DNA from: Bacillus sp. FJAT-22090
Lineage (GTDB): Bacteria > Bacillota > Bacilli > Bacillales_A > Planococcaceae
Direction of reading: 5' to 3'
Assembly (NCBI RefSeq): GCF_007676755.1
Contig: NZ_VEBK01000008.1
Span: 62,001-126,000, forward strand
DNA length: 64,000 nt
The notes beneath the pieces are model-generated. The model was not told where the DNA came from. It saw nothing but the letters and a program-made list of their open reading frames with translations, and did no database searches. Each line of letters starts with the position of its first letter. Within the stretch, counting starts at the first letter, position 1. Both the position numbers and the translations under genes were made by a program. This document shows, in pieces, positions 43,262 to 51,385 of the stretch.

Positions 43262-43680
43262 TGACCAGTATTCTTTTCGAAATACCAGGAAATCCAGTAG
43301 CACAAGGCAGACCAAGAGCAGGCAAATCATGGACAGGTAAAACTGTCCTTTACGATCCCGAAAAGTCCCGCGACTTTAAACAGTACGTGAGATTAGTAGG
43401 TAGCCAATACGCTCCAAAAGAGCTCATAACAGGCCCGATTGACTTAGCTATAGATATTTACAGGGCAACTCCTAAAAAGTATCAGACGAAGCCAAAACAG
43501 GCTCTAATCGAGAAGGGCGAACTAAGACCGACTACTAAGCCCGATGTAGATAATTACGTTAAAGGTGTGAAGGATGGACTCAACAAAGTGATTTGGCAGG
43601 ACGATAGCCAGGTTGTGAATTTAACGGTTCGGAAATTTTATAGCATGCAGCCAAGGGTGGTTGTTCGGGTTACTTATTGA
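43258..43680 (+). CDS. rusA: RusA-family Holliday junction resolvase
   Basis: This 140-residue endonuclease resolves four-way junctions during phage recombination. Catalytic acidic residues are visible in KPDVDNYVKGVKDGLN and WQDDSQV. Its N-terminus IPGNPVAQGRPRAG is typical for the family. Two adjacent ATG codons are possible starts; the first overlaps the preceding TGA. Confidence 0.93.
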   Translation: MMTSILFEIPGNPVAQGRPRAGKSWTGKTVLYDPEKSRDFKQYVRLVGSQYAPKELITGPIDLAIDIYRATPKKYQTKPKQALIEKGELRPTTKPDVDNYVKGVKDGLNKVIWQDDSQVVNLTVRKFYSMQPRVVVRVTY

Positions 43681-43725
43681 TAAGTCACATTTGACACATA
43701 TTGCGAAATAAAGGGAGGAAGCAAA

Positions 43726-44343
43726 TTGCCTGATTATAAATTATCAAAATCAACAATGGAACGTTACGATATTAGGTTGCAAGGTGAAAATAGATGGCGC
43801 TGTGCTTGGGCAACTATTTCGATTAGTGATGATGGAGTATTTAATGCCCAAACCGATTGTGGAGACTTTAACTATTATTGGGGTTCTCCTGGTAAACCTT
43901 TCAAAGAATTCGTAGCCGACACTTTCAGTAAAGATCCTCATTACCTATACAACAAAATAGCTAGAAGAGAAAAAGAAGGAAATATTGATGTTGAAAAGAC
44001 AATCAATAATATGAAAAAGCAGGTTATTGAGAGCCGAAGAGAAGCTGGTTTGAGATGGTTAGGGAAAAATGATTTAACGGAGTATGAAGCAAGAAATTTA
44101 TGGGATGAACTAGAAAACATTAATAACTCTCATGATGAGATTACTCCAGATGCTTTTTCTTCACTTTTTTATTACGAGTTACCTAAAGAAGAAAGAAATA
44201 AAGTTTTTTCAGATGAATTTTGGCATGACGATTACTTGGTTTATACACAAGATAGAGGTGCAAAAGCATTTTGTGAAGTAGTTGCTCCTGTTTTCGCAGA
44301 AATTATATACCAAGAATTGAATGAACAAAAATCTGCAGTTTAA
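43726..44343 (+). CDS. hypothetical phage protein
   Basis: This 205-residue mixed alpha/beta protein has an N-terminal beta-rich half with many aromatic residues (WRCAWATISISDDG, NYYWGSPGKPFKEF) and a helical C-terminus. I recognise no domain. The start is TTG, preceded by GGGAGGAAG. Confidence 0.7.
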   Translation: MPDYKLSKSTMERYDIRLQGENRWRCAWATISISDDGVFNAQTDCGDFNYYWGSPGKPFKEFVADTFSKDPHYLYNKIARREKEGNIDVEKTINNMKKQVIESRREAGLRWLGKNDLTEYEARNLWDELENINNSHDEITPDAFSSLFYYELPKEERNKVFSDEFWHDDYLVYTQDRGAKAFCEVVAPVFAEIIYQELNEQKSAV

Positions 44344-44379
44344 TGAACAATTCTACCAAAACGTGAAGGAGGATTTTCA

Positions 44380-44745
44380 ATGAATGAAATAAAGTTTCGA
44401 GGTTTAGATGCTGATGGAAATTGGTTCATAGGCAGTCATTTAAAAACAGGAACAGGAATGCACTATATTGTTCCGCAAAATGTAATTGGTAGTTTACCTC
44501 AATACTCGGTACGAGCCGAAACGGTTGGACAGTACTCAGGACTAGTAGATATAAAAGGAAATCAAATATATAATGCGGATTTAATCAAAGATGATGAAAA
44601 TTTCATTTGGGAAGTTTGCTACAAACAAGGTGTATTTTATGCGAAGTGCGATGATTTACTAGCCTTACAAATACTCTCAACCGTCAATCTTTACGGAGTT
44701 GTAATAGGCAACATACATGAGCATCCAGAATTACTTACTGCATAG
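44380..44745 (+). CDS. YopX-family phage protein, second copy
   Basis: This 121-residue protein has the family start MNEIKFRGLDADGNW and central VGQYSGLVDIKGNQIYNADL. It is shorter than the copy at 41453-41929 and clearly diverged. Function unknown. GAAGGAGG stands before the ATG. Confidence 0.88.
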   Translation: MNEIKFRGLDADGNWFIGSHLKTGTGMHYIVPQNVIGSLPQYSVRAETVGQYSGLVDIKGNQIYNADLIKDDENFIWEVCYKQGVFYAKCDDLLALQILSTVNLYGVVIGNIHEHPELLTA

Positions 44746-44764
44746 TTCGACCATAAAGCGTCAT

Positions 44765-44792
44765 AAAAAAAGACGATTCATTTAGAATCGCC
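44765..44792 (-). terminator. leftward terminator of the antisense-strand gene (hairpin 3)
   Basis: Minus strand: GGCGATTC/GAATCGTC stem with a 5-nt loop followed by T7. It overlaps the stop codon of the leftward gene to its right and so ends that transcript. Confidence 0.75.
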
Positions 44793-45002
44793 ATAAAAAT
44801 GTAATGCCATTTCAGCATCATGTTCTGATATACCAAATATGGATTGAATATAGGATGCTGATGGTAGTTCATTACGATCTTCAAGATAACCGGTAATAAA
44901 AGATTTCAGTCTAACTTTAATTGGAGCGTCTATAACTTGGATGTTGGGATTATCAAAGCCAATTTTAGTTCTAGGGTAGGTAATAAAACTTTTGTTTTTC
45001 AT
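44778..45002 (-). CDS. leftward hypothetical gene inside the early operon
   Basis: This 74-residue protein (MKNKSFITYPRT at the start; a helical end with IFGISEHDAEMALHF) is transcribed against its neighbours. AAAGGATG lies 6 nt before the ATG, and an in-frame ATG 9 nt upstream is poorly spaced. It has its own terminator and sits in a gap just large enough for it. It could be expressed from the prophage or act in regulation. No domain recognised. Confidence 0.7.
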   Translation of the reverse strand: MKNKSFITYPRTKIGFDNPNIQVIDAPIKVRLKSFITGYLEDRNELPSASYIQSIFGISEHDAEMALHFYGDSK

Positions 45003-45079
45003 GGTAAACATCCTTTCATAAGGTTTTATATTATCACACGACCATCACGTTAGAAAGTGGTTGGAGGAAGGGAAAAAAA

Positions 45080-45295
45080 TTGCAGCATAATTTTAATAAA
45101 CCTGTTTCATTTTGTGGTTCATGTGCTCATTTCAATCATAATACAGGAACCTTCTCCTTCTACCTTATTCAGGACGAGGATGTATTTAAAGGGGATTATT
45201 GCGATAAGCACACCACCAACAGAAAAGTTGCTAATGAGCGGGAAAAGAAAATTACTCAGTTTATGGGAACTATATTTGATGTGGCGACGGATTAG
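45080..45295 (+). CDS. small cysteine-containing phage protein
   Basis: This 71-residue protein has FCGSCAHFN and DYCDKH, a four-ligand Cys/His zinc pattern known from small phage proteins. The start is TTG after TTGGAGGAAGGG. A longer overlapping frame (from 45057) lacks such features over this stretch. Confidence 0.65.
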   Translation: MQHNFNKPVSFCGSCAHFNHNTGTFSFYLIQDEDVFKGDYCDKHTTNRKVANEREKKITQFMGTIFDVATD

Positions 45296-45329
45296 CGAAT
45301 TTTCCAGACAAAGCGAAGGAGGAAACAAA

Positions 45330-45527
45330 ATGAATATGTTAGAACAATACATTCAAGAAATTCATAGTGTCGAGCCTCATACAGCAGACTGGACTAAAGA
45401 GTATTGCGAGAGTTTTGTTGAGGTCACAATGACTACCGAGTGTTACGGGGTGGTTGAAAATAAAAAGCGTGTATTTGGTGTAGTGGAATGGGAACGAGTA
45501 AAAGCACAGGGTTATTATATGGCGTAA
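45330..45527 (+). CDS. hypothetical small phage protein
   Basis: This 65-residue protein begins MNMLEQYIQEIHS, with VEVTMTTECYGVVENKKRVF in the middle. AAGGAGGAA lies 6 nt before the ATG, which is why I reject the much longer upstream extension of this frame. No domain recognised. Confidence 0.65.
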   Translation: MNMLEQYIQEIHSVEPHTADWTKEYCESFVEVTMTTECYGVVENKKRVFGVVEWERVKAQGYYMA

Positions 45528-45557
45528 ACAGAAGAACAGACGTAAAGGATGGTTTAA

Positions 45558-45743
45558 ATGGCATCCATAAACACTAGATTGAGGAGCATTCGCAAAAGAG
45601 CAAGCAAGCGAACTAATCCTAAGAACAACATGATTGAAATTGCTGGTGACGACTTCTGGTGGATCATGAATTTGATTTACCAAGCCGACAAAATCGAACG
45701 GCTTGAAACAAATCTGAAATTGCAGGAAGAATCAAAGAATTAG
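45558..45743 (+). CDS. hypothetical small basic phage protein
   Basis: This 61-residue protein has an Arg/Lys-rich N-terminus ([12 protein letters not shown]) and an amphipathic helix. AAAGGATGG precedes the ATG. No domain recognised; it may bind nucleic acid. Confidence 0.55.
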   Translation: MASINTRLRSIRKRASKRTNPKNNMIEIAGDDFWWIMNLIYQADKIERLETNLKLQEESKN

Positions 45744-45765
45744 AAAAAGAAAGCGAAGTGAAAGA

Positions 45766-46218
45766 ATGATTAACCGTGTCGTATTGGTTGGAAGGTTAAC
45801 AAAAGATGTTGAGATTAAATATACCCCTTCTGGTGTTGCAATGGCTCGCTTTACTTTAGCGGTCAATCGAACGTTCAAAGATGCAAACGGTGAGCAACAG
45901 GCTGATTTTATAAACATCGTGGTATGGAGAAAGCAAGCTGAGAACACAGCGAACTTCTTGAAAAAAGGTAGTTTAGCAGGTGTAGAGGGAAGAATACAAA
46001 CAGGTAGTTACGAGGGGCAAGATGGTAAGCGTGTTTATACGACTGATGTTGTCGCTGATAGCGTGCAATTCCTAGAACCGAAGAATGGACAGGCTAATCA
46101 AAACAACAGCTCTACAAGTCAACCTAATGACCATCAGAGAAGCCGTTCGGAATATCAGCAACCGACGGATCCATTTAATAGTGTGCCAGATGATGCTGGG
46201 GACGATCTCCCTTTCTAA
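45766..46218 (+). CDS. ssb: single-stranded DNA-binding protein
   Basis: This 150-residue OB-fold SSB begins [20 protein letters not shown], has the core [20 protein letters not shown], a Gln/Asn/Ser-rich linker and the acidic tip DDLPF that contacts partner proteins. It serves phage replication and recombination. Confidence 0.96.
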   Translation: MINRVVLVGRLTKDVEIKYTPSGVAMARFTLAVNRTFKDANGEQQADFINIVVWRKQAENTANFLKKGSLAGVEGRIQTGSYEGQDGKRVYTTDVVADSVQFLEPKNGQANQNNSSTSQPNDHQRSRSEYQQPTDPFNSVPDDAGDDLPF

Positions 46219-46230
46219 GTGAGGTGCAAA

Positions 46231-46446
46231 ATGAATTATTTTCTTTTTGAAGATGAAAAGCACAGAGTCAATATGGTTTTTGAAGAACGAGAGCTAGACG
46301 CATTCGTGTGGTACTGGAAAGAAGGATATGACATTACGAAAATAGCGAAGGAAATGAAAAGAAAGCCGATTGAGATTGCTTTACTAGTCTTAGATAGAGC
46401 TGAAATCGGAAAGATAAAACCAAGGAAACATGGGATTTTCGAATAA
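46231..46446 (+). CDS. small helix-turn-helix phage protein
   Basis: This 71-residue protein has a predicted helix-turn-helix (YDITKIAKEMKRKPIEIALL). GTGAGGTG lies 7 nt before the ATG; an upstream in-frame GTG falls in that site. It is a possible DNA-binding regulator; target unknown. Confidence 0.65.
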   Translation: MNYFLFEDEKHRVNMVFEERELDAFVWYWKEGYDITKIAKEMKRKPIEIALLVLDRAEIGKIKPRKHGIFE

Positions 46447-46447
46447 C

Positions 46448-46472
46448 AAAAAAGACAGGACTCCTCCTGTCT
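46448..46472 (-). terminator. leftward-facing terminator-like hairpin 4
   Basis: Minus strand: AGACAGGA/TCCTGTCT perfect 8-bp stem, 4-nt loop, then T6. No T-run on the plus strand and no leftward gene nearby. Confidence 0.6.
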
Positions 46473-46507
46473 CGCACAAGAACATTATAACATAAGGAGG
46501 GGTCTTG

Positions 46508-46711
46508 GTGGATGTTGAAGTAAAAGATATACCGGTCGATATAAATACTATGGAAGCCGTAATCGATGCTAGAGACAACAAAATGATTTACATTGTCGAA
46601 GATGGCAGAGTACAAGCAATTCCTCTTCCTGCTTTCGGAGTGTTGGAAATACCGTGTCAAAACTATAAGGTTGGTAATCCTTCTTACAAAATTACGTTGA
46701 AAAGAAAATAA
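46508..46711 (+). CDS. XtrA-like phage protein (DUF3954)
   Basis: This protein of about 67 residues has MEAVIDARDNKMIYIVEDGR and LPAFGVLEI, resembling B. subtilis XtrA. The family is found at the end of phage early regions and its function is unknown. The GTG at 46508 is better spaced from AAGGAGGGG than the TTG 3 nt upstream. Confidence 0.65.
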   Translation: MDVEVKDIPVDINTMEAVIDARDNKMIYIVEDGRVQAIPLPAFGVLEIPCQNYKVGNPSYKITLKRK

Positions 46712-46729
46712 GGTCTAGTCGGAAAAACC

Positions 46730-46779
46730 GAGGACATTGAACCAGCGCAAAACTGCGCTAGTTTGGTGTCCTCTTTTTT
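46730..46779 (+). terminator. strong terminator ending the early/replication operon
   Basis: GAGGACA/TGTCCTC outer stem and an inner AGCGCA/TGCGCT stem are followed by TTTTTTA. It separates early from late-control genes. Confidence 0.92.
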
Positions 46780-46806
46780 ATTTCAAATTACAGGGGTGTG
46801 ATTGGG

Positions 46807-46998
46807 ATGGGAGCGTTACAAACGGAGCTAGTCGAAAAAGGGTTAAAACAGGCTACTAGGGGTGAGTTAGTCAATCCGAATACAAAGACAAGCAAGAAGG
46901 AAAAAGAAAGCTATTCTCGTAGGGAAATTGAAGAATTGATGGGGTGCAATCGACAGACGTACAAAAGAGTTGGTGGAGCGATTCGAAATAAACGATAG
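46807..46998 (+). CDS. small phage protein with possible helix-turn-helix
   Basis: This 63-residue basic protein ends with a helix-turn-helix-like pattern (YSRREIEELMGCNRQTYKRV). AGGGGTG lies 8 nt before the ATG. It is probably a late-control accessory gene, as it sits just before the late regulator. Confidence 0.65.
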   Translation: MGALQTELVEKGLKQATRGELVNPNTKTSKKEKESYSRREIEELMGCNRQTYKRVGGAIRNKR

Positions 46999-47009
46999 GA
47001 GTGGTTGAT

Positions 47010-47495
47010 ATGTTCAAAAACAGGACTTCAATAGCATCAATAATCACGGATTACCAAATGATGAAAACAGAAATAGAACGATTAGAGCGTATATTGTATG
47101 GTTACAAGATTCCAATGGACAATTGGGGTGTTGCTCAATACGGATTAGATGCAGCCATGCCGAAAGGTTCTTCAGGTAAAAGTGAAGCTGAGTTAAAAAA
47201 GATGGATATTCGAGAACGAAAACAATTAGAGCGACTTACGTATATGAGGTATTGCGTCAGCATACTAGAGAACTTCACCAATTCATTTTCGGACCTTCGA
47301 ACAAACATTATCTATGATCACATTTTAGATGGTTGGACATATCGACAGATTGCTAGTGAATTAGGTGTAGGCGTGACTTATGTAAAAGAAAGAAAGCATC
47401 AAATAATCGAAATCATTGTAAGCGCACGAAACGCACAGAACGCACAAAACGCACAAGGCGACCAATATTTGCTAAAAGAAAAATCTGCGGTGTAA
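47010..47495 (+). CDS. late-gene regulator, ArpU/sigma-like
   Basis: This 161-residue protein has a helical N-terminal part and a C-terminal sigma-region-4-like helix-turn-helix (ILDGWTYRQIASELGVGVTY, then KERKHQIIEII). Proteins of this type stand just before terminase genes in Firmicute phages and activate late transcription. The extreme C-terminus has an AQNAQNAQ stretch encoded by 9-bp tandem repeats (47421-47456). The start is the ATG after AGGAGTGG. Confidence 0.8.
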   Translation: MFKNRTSIASIITDYQMMKTEIERLERILYGYKIPMDNWGVAQYGLDAAMPKGSSGKSEAELKKMDIRERKQLERLTYMRYCVSILENFTNSFSDLRTNIIYDHILDGWTYRQIASELGVGVTYVKERKHQIIEIIVSARNAQNAQNAQGDQYLLKEKSAV

Positions 47496-47510
47496 ACTGG
47501 AAGGAGGGTC

Positions 47511-47533
47511 GGCTAGGTAGGTCCCCCGGGCAG
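47511..47533. other. candidate cos (packaging) site
   Basis: GGTCCCCCGGG is a GC-rich patch of a kind rare in this AT-rich prophage. It lies in the noncoding gap between the late regulator and the terminase genes, where cohesive-end sites of Firmicute phages are usually found. Position and composition are the only evidence. Confidence 0.45.
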
Positions 47534-47576
47534 AAAATAGTTTTCGTTATATGCCATCTTGCGATGGAACAAATGC

Positions 47577-47615
47577 AAAAAGACATCTGACTATATTAGT
47601 TTGGTGTCTTTTTTT
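47577..47615 (+). terminator. terminator after the late regulator
   Basis: AAAAGACA and TGTCTTTT with a partly paired inner ACT/AGT stem, followed by T7. Also A-rich to the left. Confidence 0.82.
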
Positions 47616-47636
47616 ATGTCTAAAAGAGGTGATGAT

Positions 47637-47876
47637 ATGAAAGTCGATCTAAATGAATTTAAGGCAAAGAAAAACGAAATCACTACTCCGAAAGCTCTTG
47701 TAAATAATTTATTGAACCATATTTGCACGTCCCAAGAAGTAGACGTAGTGGTTTTTATAACTCGTAGCAAAGATGGGGAAGTTGAAATTGGCTACAGTGA
47801 AGGACAACAATCAGAGATCGTTGGTTTGTTAGAAATCGGAAAGACATTGACCATCAATGATATTTTAGACCAATAA
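47637..47876 (+). CDS. hypothetical phage protein before terminase
   Basis: This 79-residue acidic protein begins MKVDLNEFKAKK, with VDVVVFITRSKDGEVEIGYS in its core. The ATG follows AAAGAGGTGATG; the longer upstream part of this frame overlaps the terminator and is rejected. Function unknown. Confidence 0.7.
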   Translation: MKVDLNEFKAKKNEITTPKALVNNLLNHICTSQEVDVVVFITRSKDGEVEIGYSEGQQSEIVGLLEIGKTLTINDILDQ

Positions 47877-47908
47877 ATAAAGCGATTAGCATAAAGAGGT
47901 GATACGAT

Positions 47909-48502
47909 GTGAAAAAAAATAAAGGGGGAGCTAGAGGGAAATATGTTGAATGGTTAACGCCAGAAGGATTAATTAGGCTTGAAGGTTGGGCAAGAGATGG
48001 CTTAACGGACGAACAGATTGCTCAGAATATTGGAATTACAGCTAAAACATTATACGAATGGAAAAATAAGTATAGTGAGATAAGTGAGGCCTTAAAAAGA
48101 GGTAAGGAAGTTGTTGACCTTCAAGTGGAAAATGCTTTGCTTAAACGTGCATTAGGCTATGAATATAGCGAAAGAAAGTATGCACAAGTAGAAATGTCTG
48201 AGGAAGAGCATTATGCTTTACAAACTGTAGCCGTTAACCGTTTTAAGGTGGAGAATCCAGAAGCAACAATTGAAGAAATTCGTCTAGTAGAAATGCAAGT
48301 ATCCAAATATAAAAGTATGCTTGTTGAGGAAAAGACGAAAGATGTTGCTCCAGATACGACAGCACAAATCTTCTGGCTTAAAAATCGTCGTCCTGATAAA
48401 TGGAGGGATAAACAGGACGTTGAACATAGCGGCTCAATGGAGATTAACAACCCTGTAAAGGGATTAACAACAGAAGAGTTAAGGAAGCTGATAAACAAAT
48501 GA
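47909..48502 (+). CDS. terS: terminase small subunit
   Basis: This 197-residue DNA-recognition subunit of the packaging motor has an N-terminal helix-turn-helix (GLTDEQIAQNIGITAKTLYE), a helical middle and a C-terminal tail that would bind the large subunit. The GTG start lies 5 nt after AAAGAGGTGAT; an ATG just before it is out of frame. It overlaps terL by 4 nt. Confidence 0.93.
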   Translation: MKKNKGGARGKYVEWLTPEGLIRLEGWARDGLTDEQIAQNIGITAKTLYEWKNKYSEISEALKRGKEVVDLQVENALLKRALGYEYSERKYAQVEMSEEEHYALQTVAVNRFKVENPEATIEEIRLVEMQVSKYKSMLVEEKTKDVAPDTTAQIFWLKNRRPDKWRDKQDVEHSGSMEINNPVKGLTTEELRKLINK

Positions 48503-49890
48503 CGGACTTAGAAAAAATTAAACAGATGGCCAAGATAGAGCTCGCTAATCGTGAGTTCTTTTATTTTTGTCATTTGTTAGCTCCTGACTTCTATGCAGCT
48601 GATCGTCAGTATTTAATTGATCTATGTAATGACATGCAAGATTTTTATGAGTCAGACGATGATGTATTGATTATCAACGTTCCACCACGTCACGGTAAGT
48701 CTCGAACCGCTGTAATGCTAGCTCAATGGATATTTGGACAGAATCAAGAAGAAAAGATTATGACAGGATCATACAACGAGACTCTATCAACGATGTTTTC
48801 TAAAGGTGTTCGTAATGGAATATCCGAAGAAAAGGCTGATAAAGACAAAATTGTTTATCGAGACATCTTTCCTGATGTTCGCATTAAACAAGGTGATGCA
48901 GCTATGAACTTATGGAGTTTAGAGGGTGGTTACAATAACTATCTTGCTACGTCTCCTACAGGTACAGCTACAGGTTTTGGTGCATCCGTTTTAATCATTG
49001 ATGACTTAATCAAAAATTCCCTTGAAGCATACAACGCACTTACGTTAGAAAAACACTGGGATTGGTTTACAAACACAATGCTCTCTCGACTTGAAGAAGG
49101 CGGTAAAATCATCTTGATTATGACGAGATGGGCAAGTAATGACTTGGCAGGTATGGCGCTTAATCATTTCAAAGATGAAAAAAAGACAGTACGCCATGTG
49201 CTTATGAAAGCACTGCAAGACGATGGATCTATGTTGTGTCCAGCAGTTCTTTCTAAAGACAGCTATGACATGAAAGTTCGTGCAATGGGAATTGATATTG
49301 CTTCAGCTAACTATCAACAAGAGCCGATTGACGTCAAAGGTCGCTTGTATAGCTCATTTAAGACATATGACGGCACGCTTCCGCAGTTTAAAGAAATTAA
49401 AAACTATACAGATACAGCTGATACGGGAGCCGATTACCTATGCTCTATCAATTATGGGGTCACATTTAATAACGAGGCTTATGTACTGGATGTTCTCTAT
49501 ACAAAAGATGGTATGGAAATTACAGAGCCAGCAACAGCAAAGATGTTGTTTGAAGGTAAAGTTAACAACGCGGATATTGAATCGAATAACGGCGGTCGTG
49601 GTTTTGGTCGTCAAGTTGAAAGGTTGTTAAAACAAAACCATAACAGCAACAAAACCCTTGTACATTCTTTCCATCAATCGAAGAATAAACAAGCTCGTAT
49701 ATTATCAAATGCTACTTGGGTGATGGATCATATCTACTTCCCTTCCAACTGGAAAGATAGGTGGCCGGAGTATTACGAAGCTATGAGCAAGTATCAAAAA
49801 GAAGGTAAAAACAAACATGATGATGCGCCAGACGCTACTACAGGTATTGCTGAGAAGATTGGTGCAGGAGATATATTCAGTTTTGACTAA
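48499..49890 (+). CDS. terL: terminase large subunit
   Basis: This is the packaging ATPase and nuclease, 463 residues. Walker A is PPRHGKSR (62-69), Walker B VLIIDDL (about 167), and the RNase-H-like nuclease aspartates lie in DTADTGADY and the late DDAPDA. Translation is coupled to terS through ATGA. Confidence 0.96.
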   Translation: MTDLEKIKQMAKIELANREFFYFCHLLAPDFYAADRQYLIDLCNDMQDFYESDDDVLIINVPPRHGKSRTAVMLAQWIFGQNQEEKIMTGSYNETLSTMFSKGVRNGISEEKADKDKIVYRDIFPDVRIKQGDAAMNLWSLEGGYNNYLATSPTGTATGFGASVLIIDDLIKNSLEAYNALTLEKHWDWFTNTMLSRLEEGGKIILIMTRWASNDLAGMALNHFKDEKKTVRHVLMKALQDDGSMLCPAVLSKDSYDMKVRAMGIDIASANYQQEPIDVKGRLYSSFKTYDGTLPQFKEIKNYTDTADTGADYLCSINYGVTFNNEAYVLDVLYTKDGMEITEPATAKMLFEGKVNNADIESNNGGRGFGRQVERLLKQNHNSNKTLVHSFHQSKNKQARILSNATWVMDHIYFPSNWKDRWPEYYEAMSKYQKEGKNKHDDAPDATTGIAEKIGAGDIFSFD

Positions 49891-49903
49891 AAGAGGTGAT
49901 AAA

Positions 49904-51385
49904 GTGGAATTTTTTCCGTTTCAAGGTGCAGGAACAGACACAGACGAATTCAATAAAATTATAACTAAAGGTTCAAACTCTATTATTAGCAATACAAGGC
50001 TGCTAGAAAAAGAGATTGAAAAATTCAAAACGTCCGATAAGCGTAAATGGATGATTGAAGGTGAGCGGTACTATGAAGGTGAACAAGATATTTTATCTCA
50101 TAAGCGCAAGGTAATTGGTAACGGTGGACGACTAGTAATAGCTGAGAACCTACCAAACAATCAAAGATTGGATAACCAATACGCTAAATTAGTAGATCAA
50201 AAGGTGAATTACCAACTAGGTAAGCCTCTCACATTAGAAACAGAAGATGAAACCTATTTAAAGTTATTGCAAAGGATATTCAATAAACGTTTTCACCGTA
50301 CTCTACGAAATTTGGGATTAGATGCATTAAACGGAGGAATAGCTTGGCTGTATCCTTACTATAACGAACAAGGAGAATTCACCTTCAAACGCTTTCTGAA
50401 CAGTGAAATCCTTCCTTTTTGGAAAGATGCTGAACATACCATACTCGACTCAGCAGTCCGCATGTATACAGAGTCAGGTTATGAGGGCGATCAAGAAGTC
50501 TTATATGACAAAGTGGAAGTATACACTGTTAATGGAGTTAAATGCTATGTGTGGTTTAATGGCAGATTGGTTGAGGATGTCGAAAACCCTCCTTTCTCAT
50601 ATTTAACAACTACGGATGAAGAAGGTAACGAAATACAGTTGAACTGGCAGAGAGTACCGTTGATACCTTTCAAATTCAATAGTAAAGAAATACCTCTGAT
50701 TAAACGTGTAAAGTCCTTGCAGGATGGAATTAACCTCATGTTGAGTATCTTTGAGAACAACATGCAAGAGGATGCACGTTCAACTATCCTCATATTGCAT
50801 AATTATGATGGACAAAACTTAGGGGAGTTTAGAAGAAATCTTTCACAATACGGAGCCGTAAAAGTTCGTAGTGCTGATGGTTCAAGGGGTGGCGTTGAGT
50901 CATTACAGATTGATGTCAATTCGGATAACTACAAAGCAATCCTATCTTTGTTTAAGAAAGCACTCATTGAAAATGGACGTGGTTATGATGCGAAAGATGA
51001 GCGCATGGCTAACAATCCGAATCAAATGAACATCCAATCCATGTATAGCGACATTGATCTTGATGCAAATGGAATCGAAACTGAGTTCCAGGCATCCTTT
51101 GAGGAACTACTTTGGTTTGTTAACATGCATTTAGTTAATACAGGAAAAGGCGATTTTGAAGATGAAGAAGTTAATGTGATTTTTAATCGTGACATTTTAA
51201 TAAATGAAACAGAAAGTATAAATAATATCGTTAATTCCACTATGCTATCAACAGAAACGTTAGTATCCCAGCATCCTTGGATTAAAGATGTGCAACTTGA
51301 GCTAGATCGGATAAAGAAAGAAAAAGAAAAAGAAATAAATGATTACAGAAATGCTTTTCCGAAACGTGGTGGGGTAGTTGAGTAA
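49904..51385 (+). CDS. portal protein, SPP1 gp6-like
   Basis: This 493-residue dodecameric head portal belongs to the SPP1_Gp6 family. It has the typical WMIEGERYYEGEQDILSHKR near residue 40 and long helical stretches after. The start is the GTG after AAAGAGGTGAT; the longer frame reaching into terL has no ribosome site. It overlaps the MuF gene by 8 nt. Confidence 0.93.
   Translation: MEFFPFQGAGTDTDEFNKIITKGSNSIISNTRLLEKEIEKFKTSDKRKWMIEGERYYEGEQDILSHKRKVIGNGGRLVIAENLPNNQRLDNQYAKLVDQKVNYQLGKPLTLETEDETYLKLLQRIFNKRFHRTLRNLGLDALNGGIAWLYPYYNEQGEFTFKRFLNSEILPFWKDAEHTILDSAVRMYTESGYEGDQEVLYDKVEVYTVNGVKCYVWFNGRLVEDVENPPFSYLTTTDEEGNEIQLNWQRVPLIPFKFNSKEIPLIKRVKSLQDGINLMLSIFENNMQEDARSTILILHNYDGQNLGEFRRNLSQYGAVKVRSADGSRGGVESLQIDVNSDNYKAILSLFKKALIENGRGYDAKDERMANNPNQMNIQSMYSDIDLDANGIETEFQASFEELLWFVNMHLVNTGKGDFEDEEVNVIFNRDILINETESINNIVNSTMLSTETLVSQHPWIKDVQLELDRIKKEKEKEINDYRNAFPKRGGVVE

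Noticed and set aside
45057-45329. Long upstream extension of the small protein at 45330-45527
   Set aside because: It overlaps the better supported cysteine-containing gene 45080-45295 in another frame, while AAGGAGGAA marks the internal ATG.
47421-47456. Four 9-bp tandem repeats as a CRISPR-like or regulatory array
   Set aside because: They are short, without spacers, and in phase with codons of the late regulator (Ala-Gln-Asn repeats), so they are a coding microsatellite.
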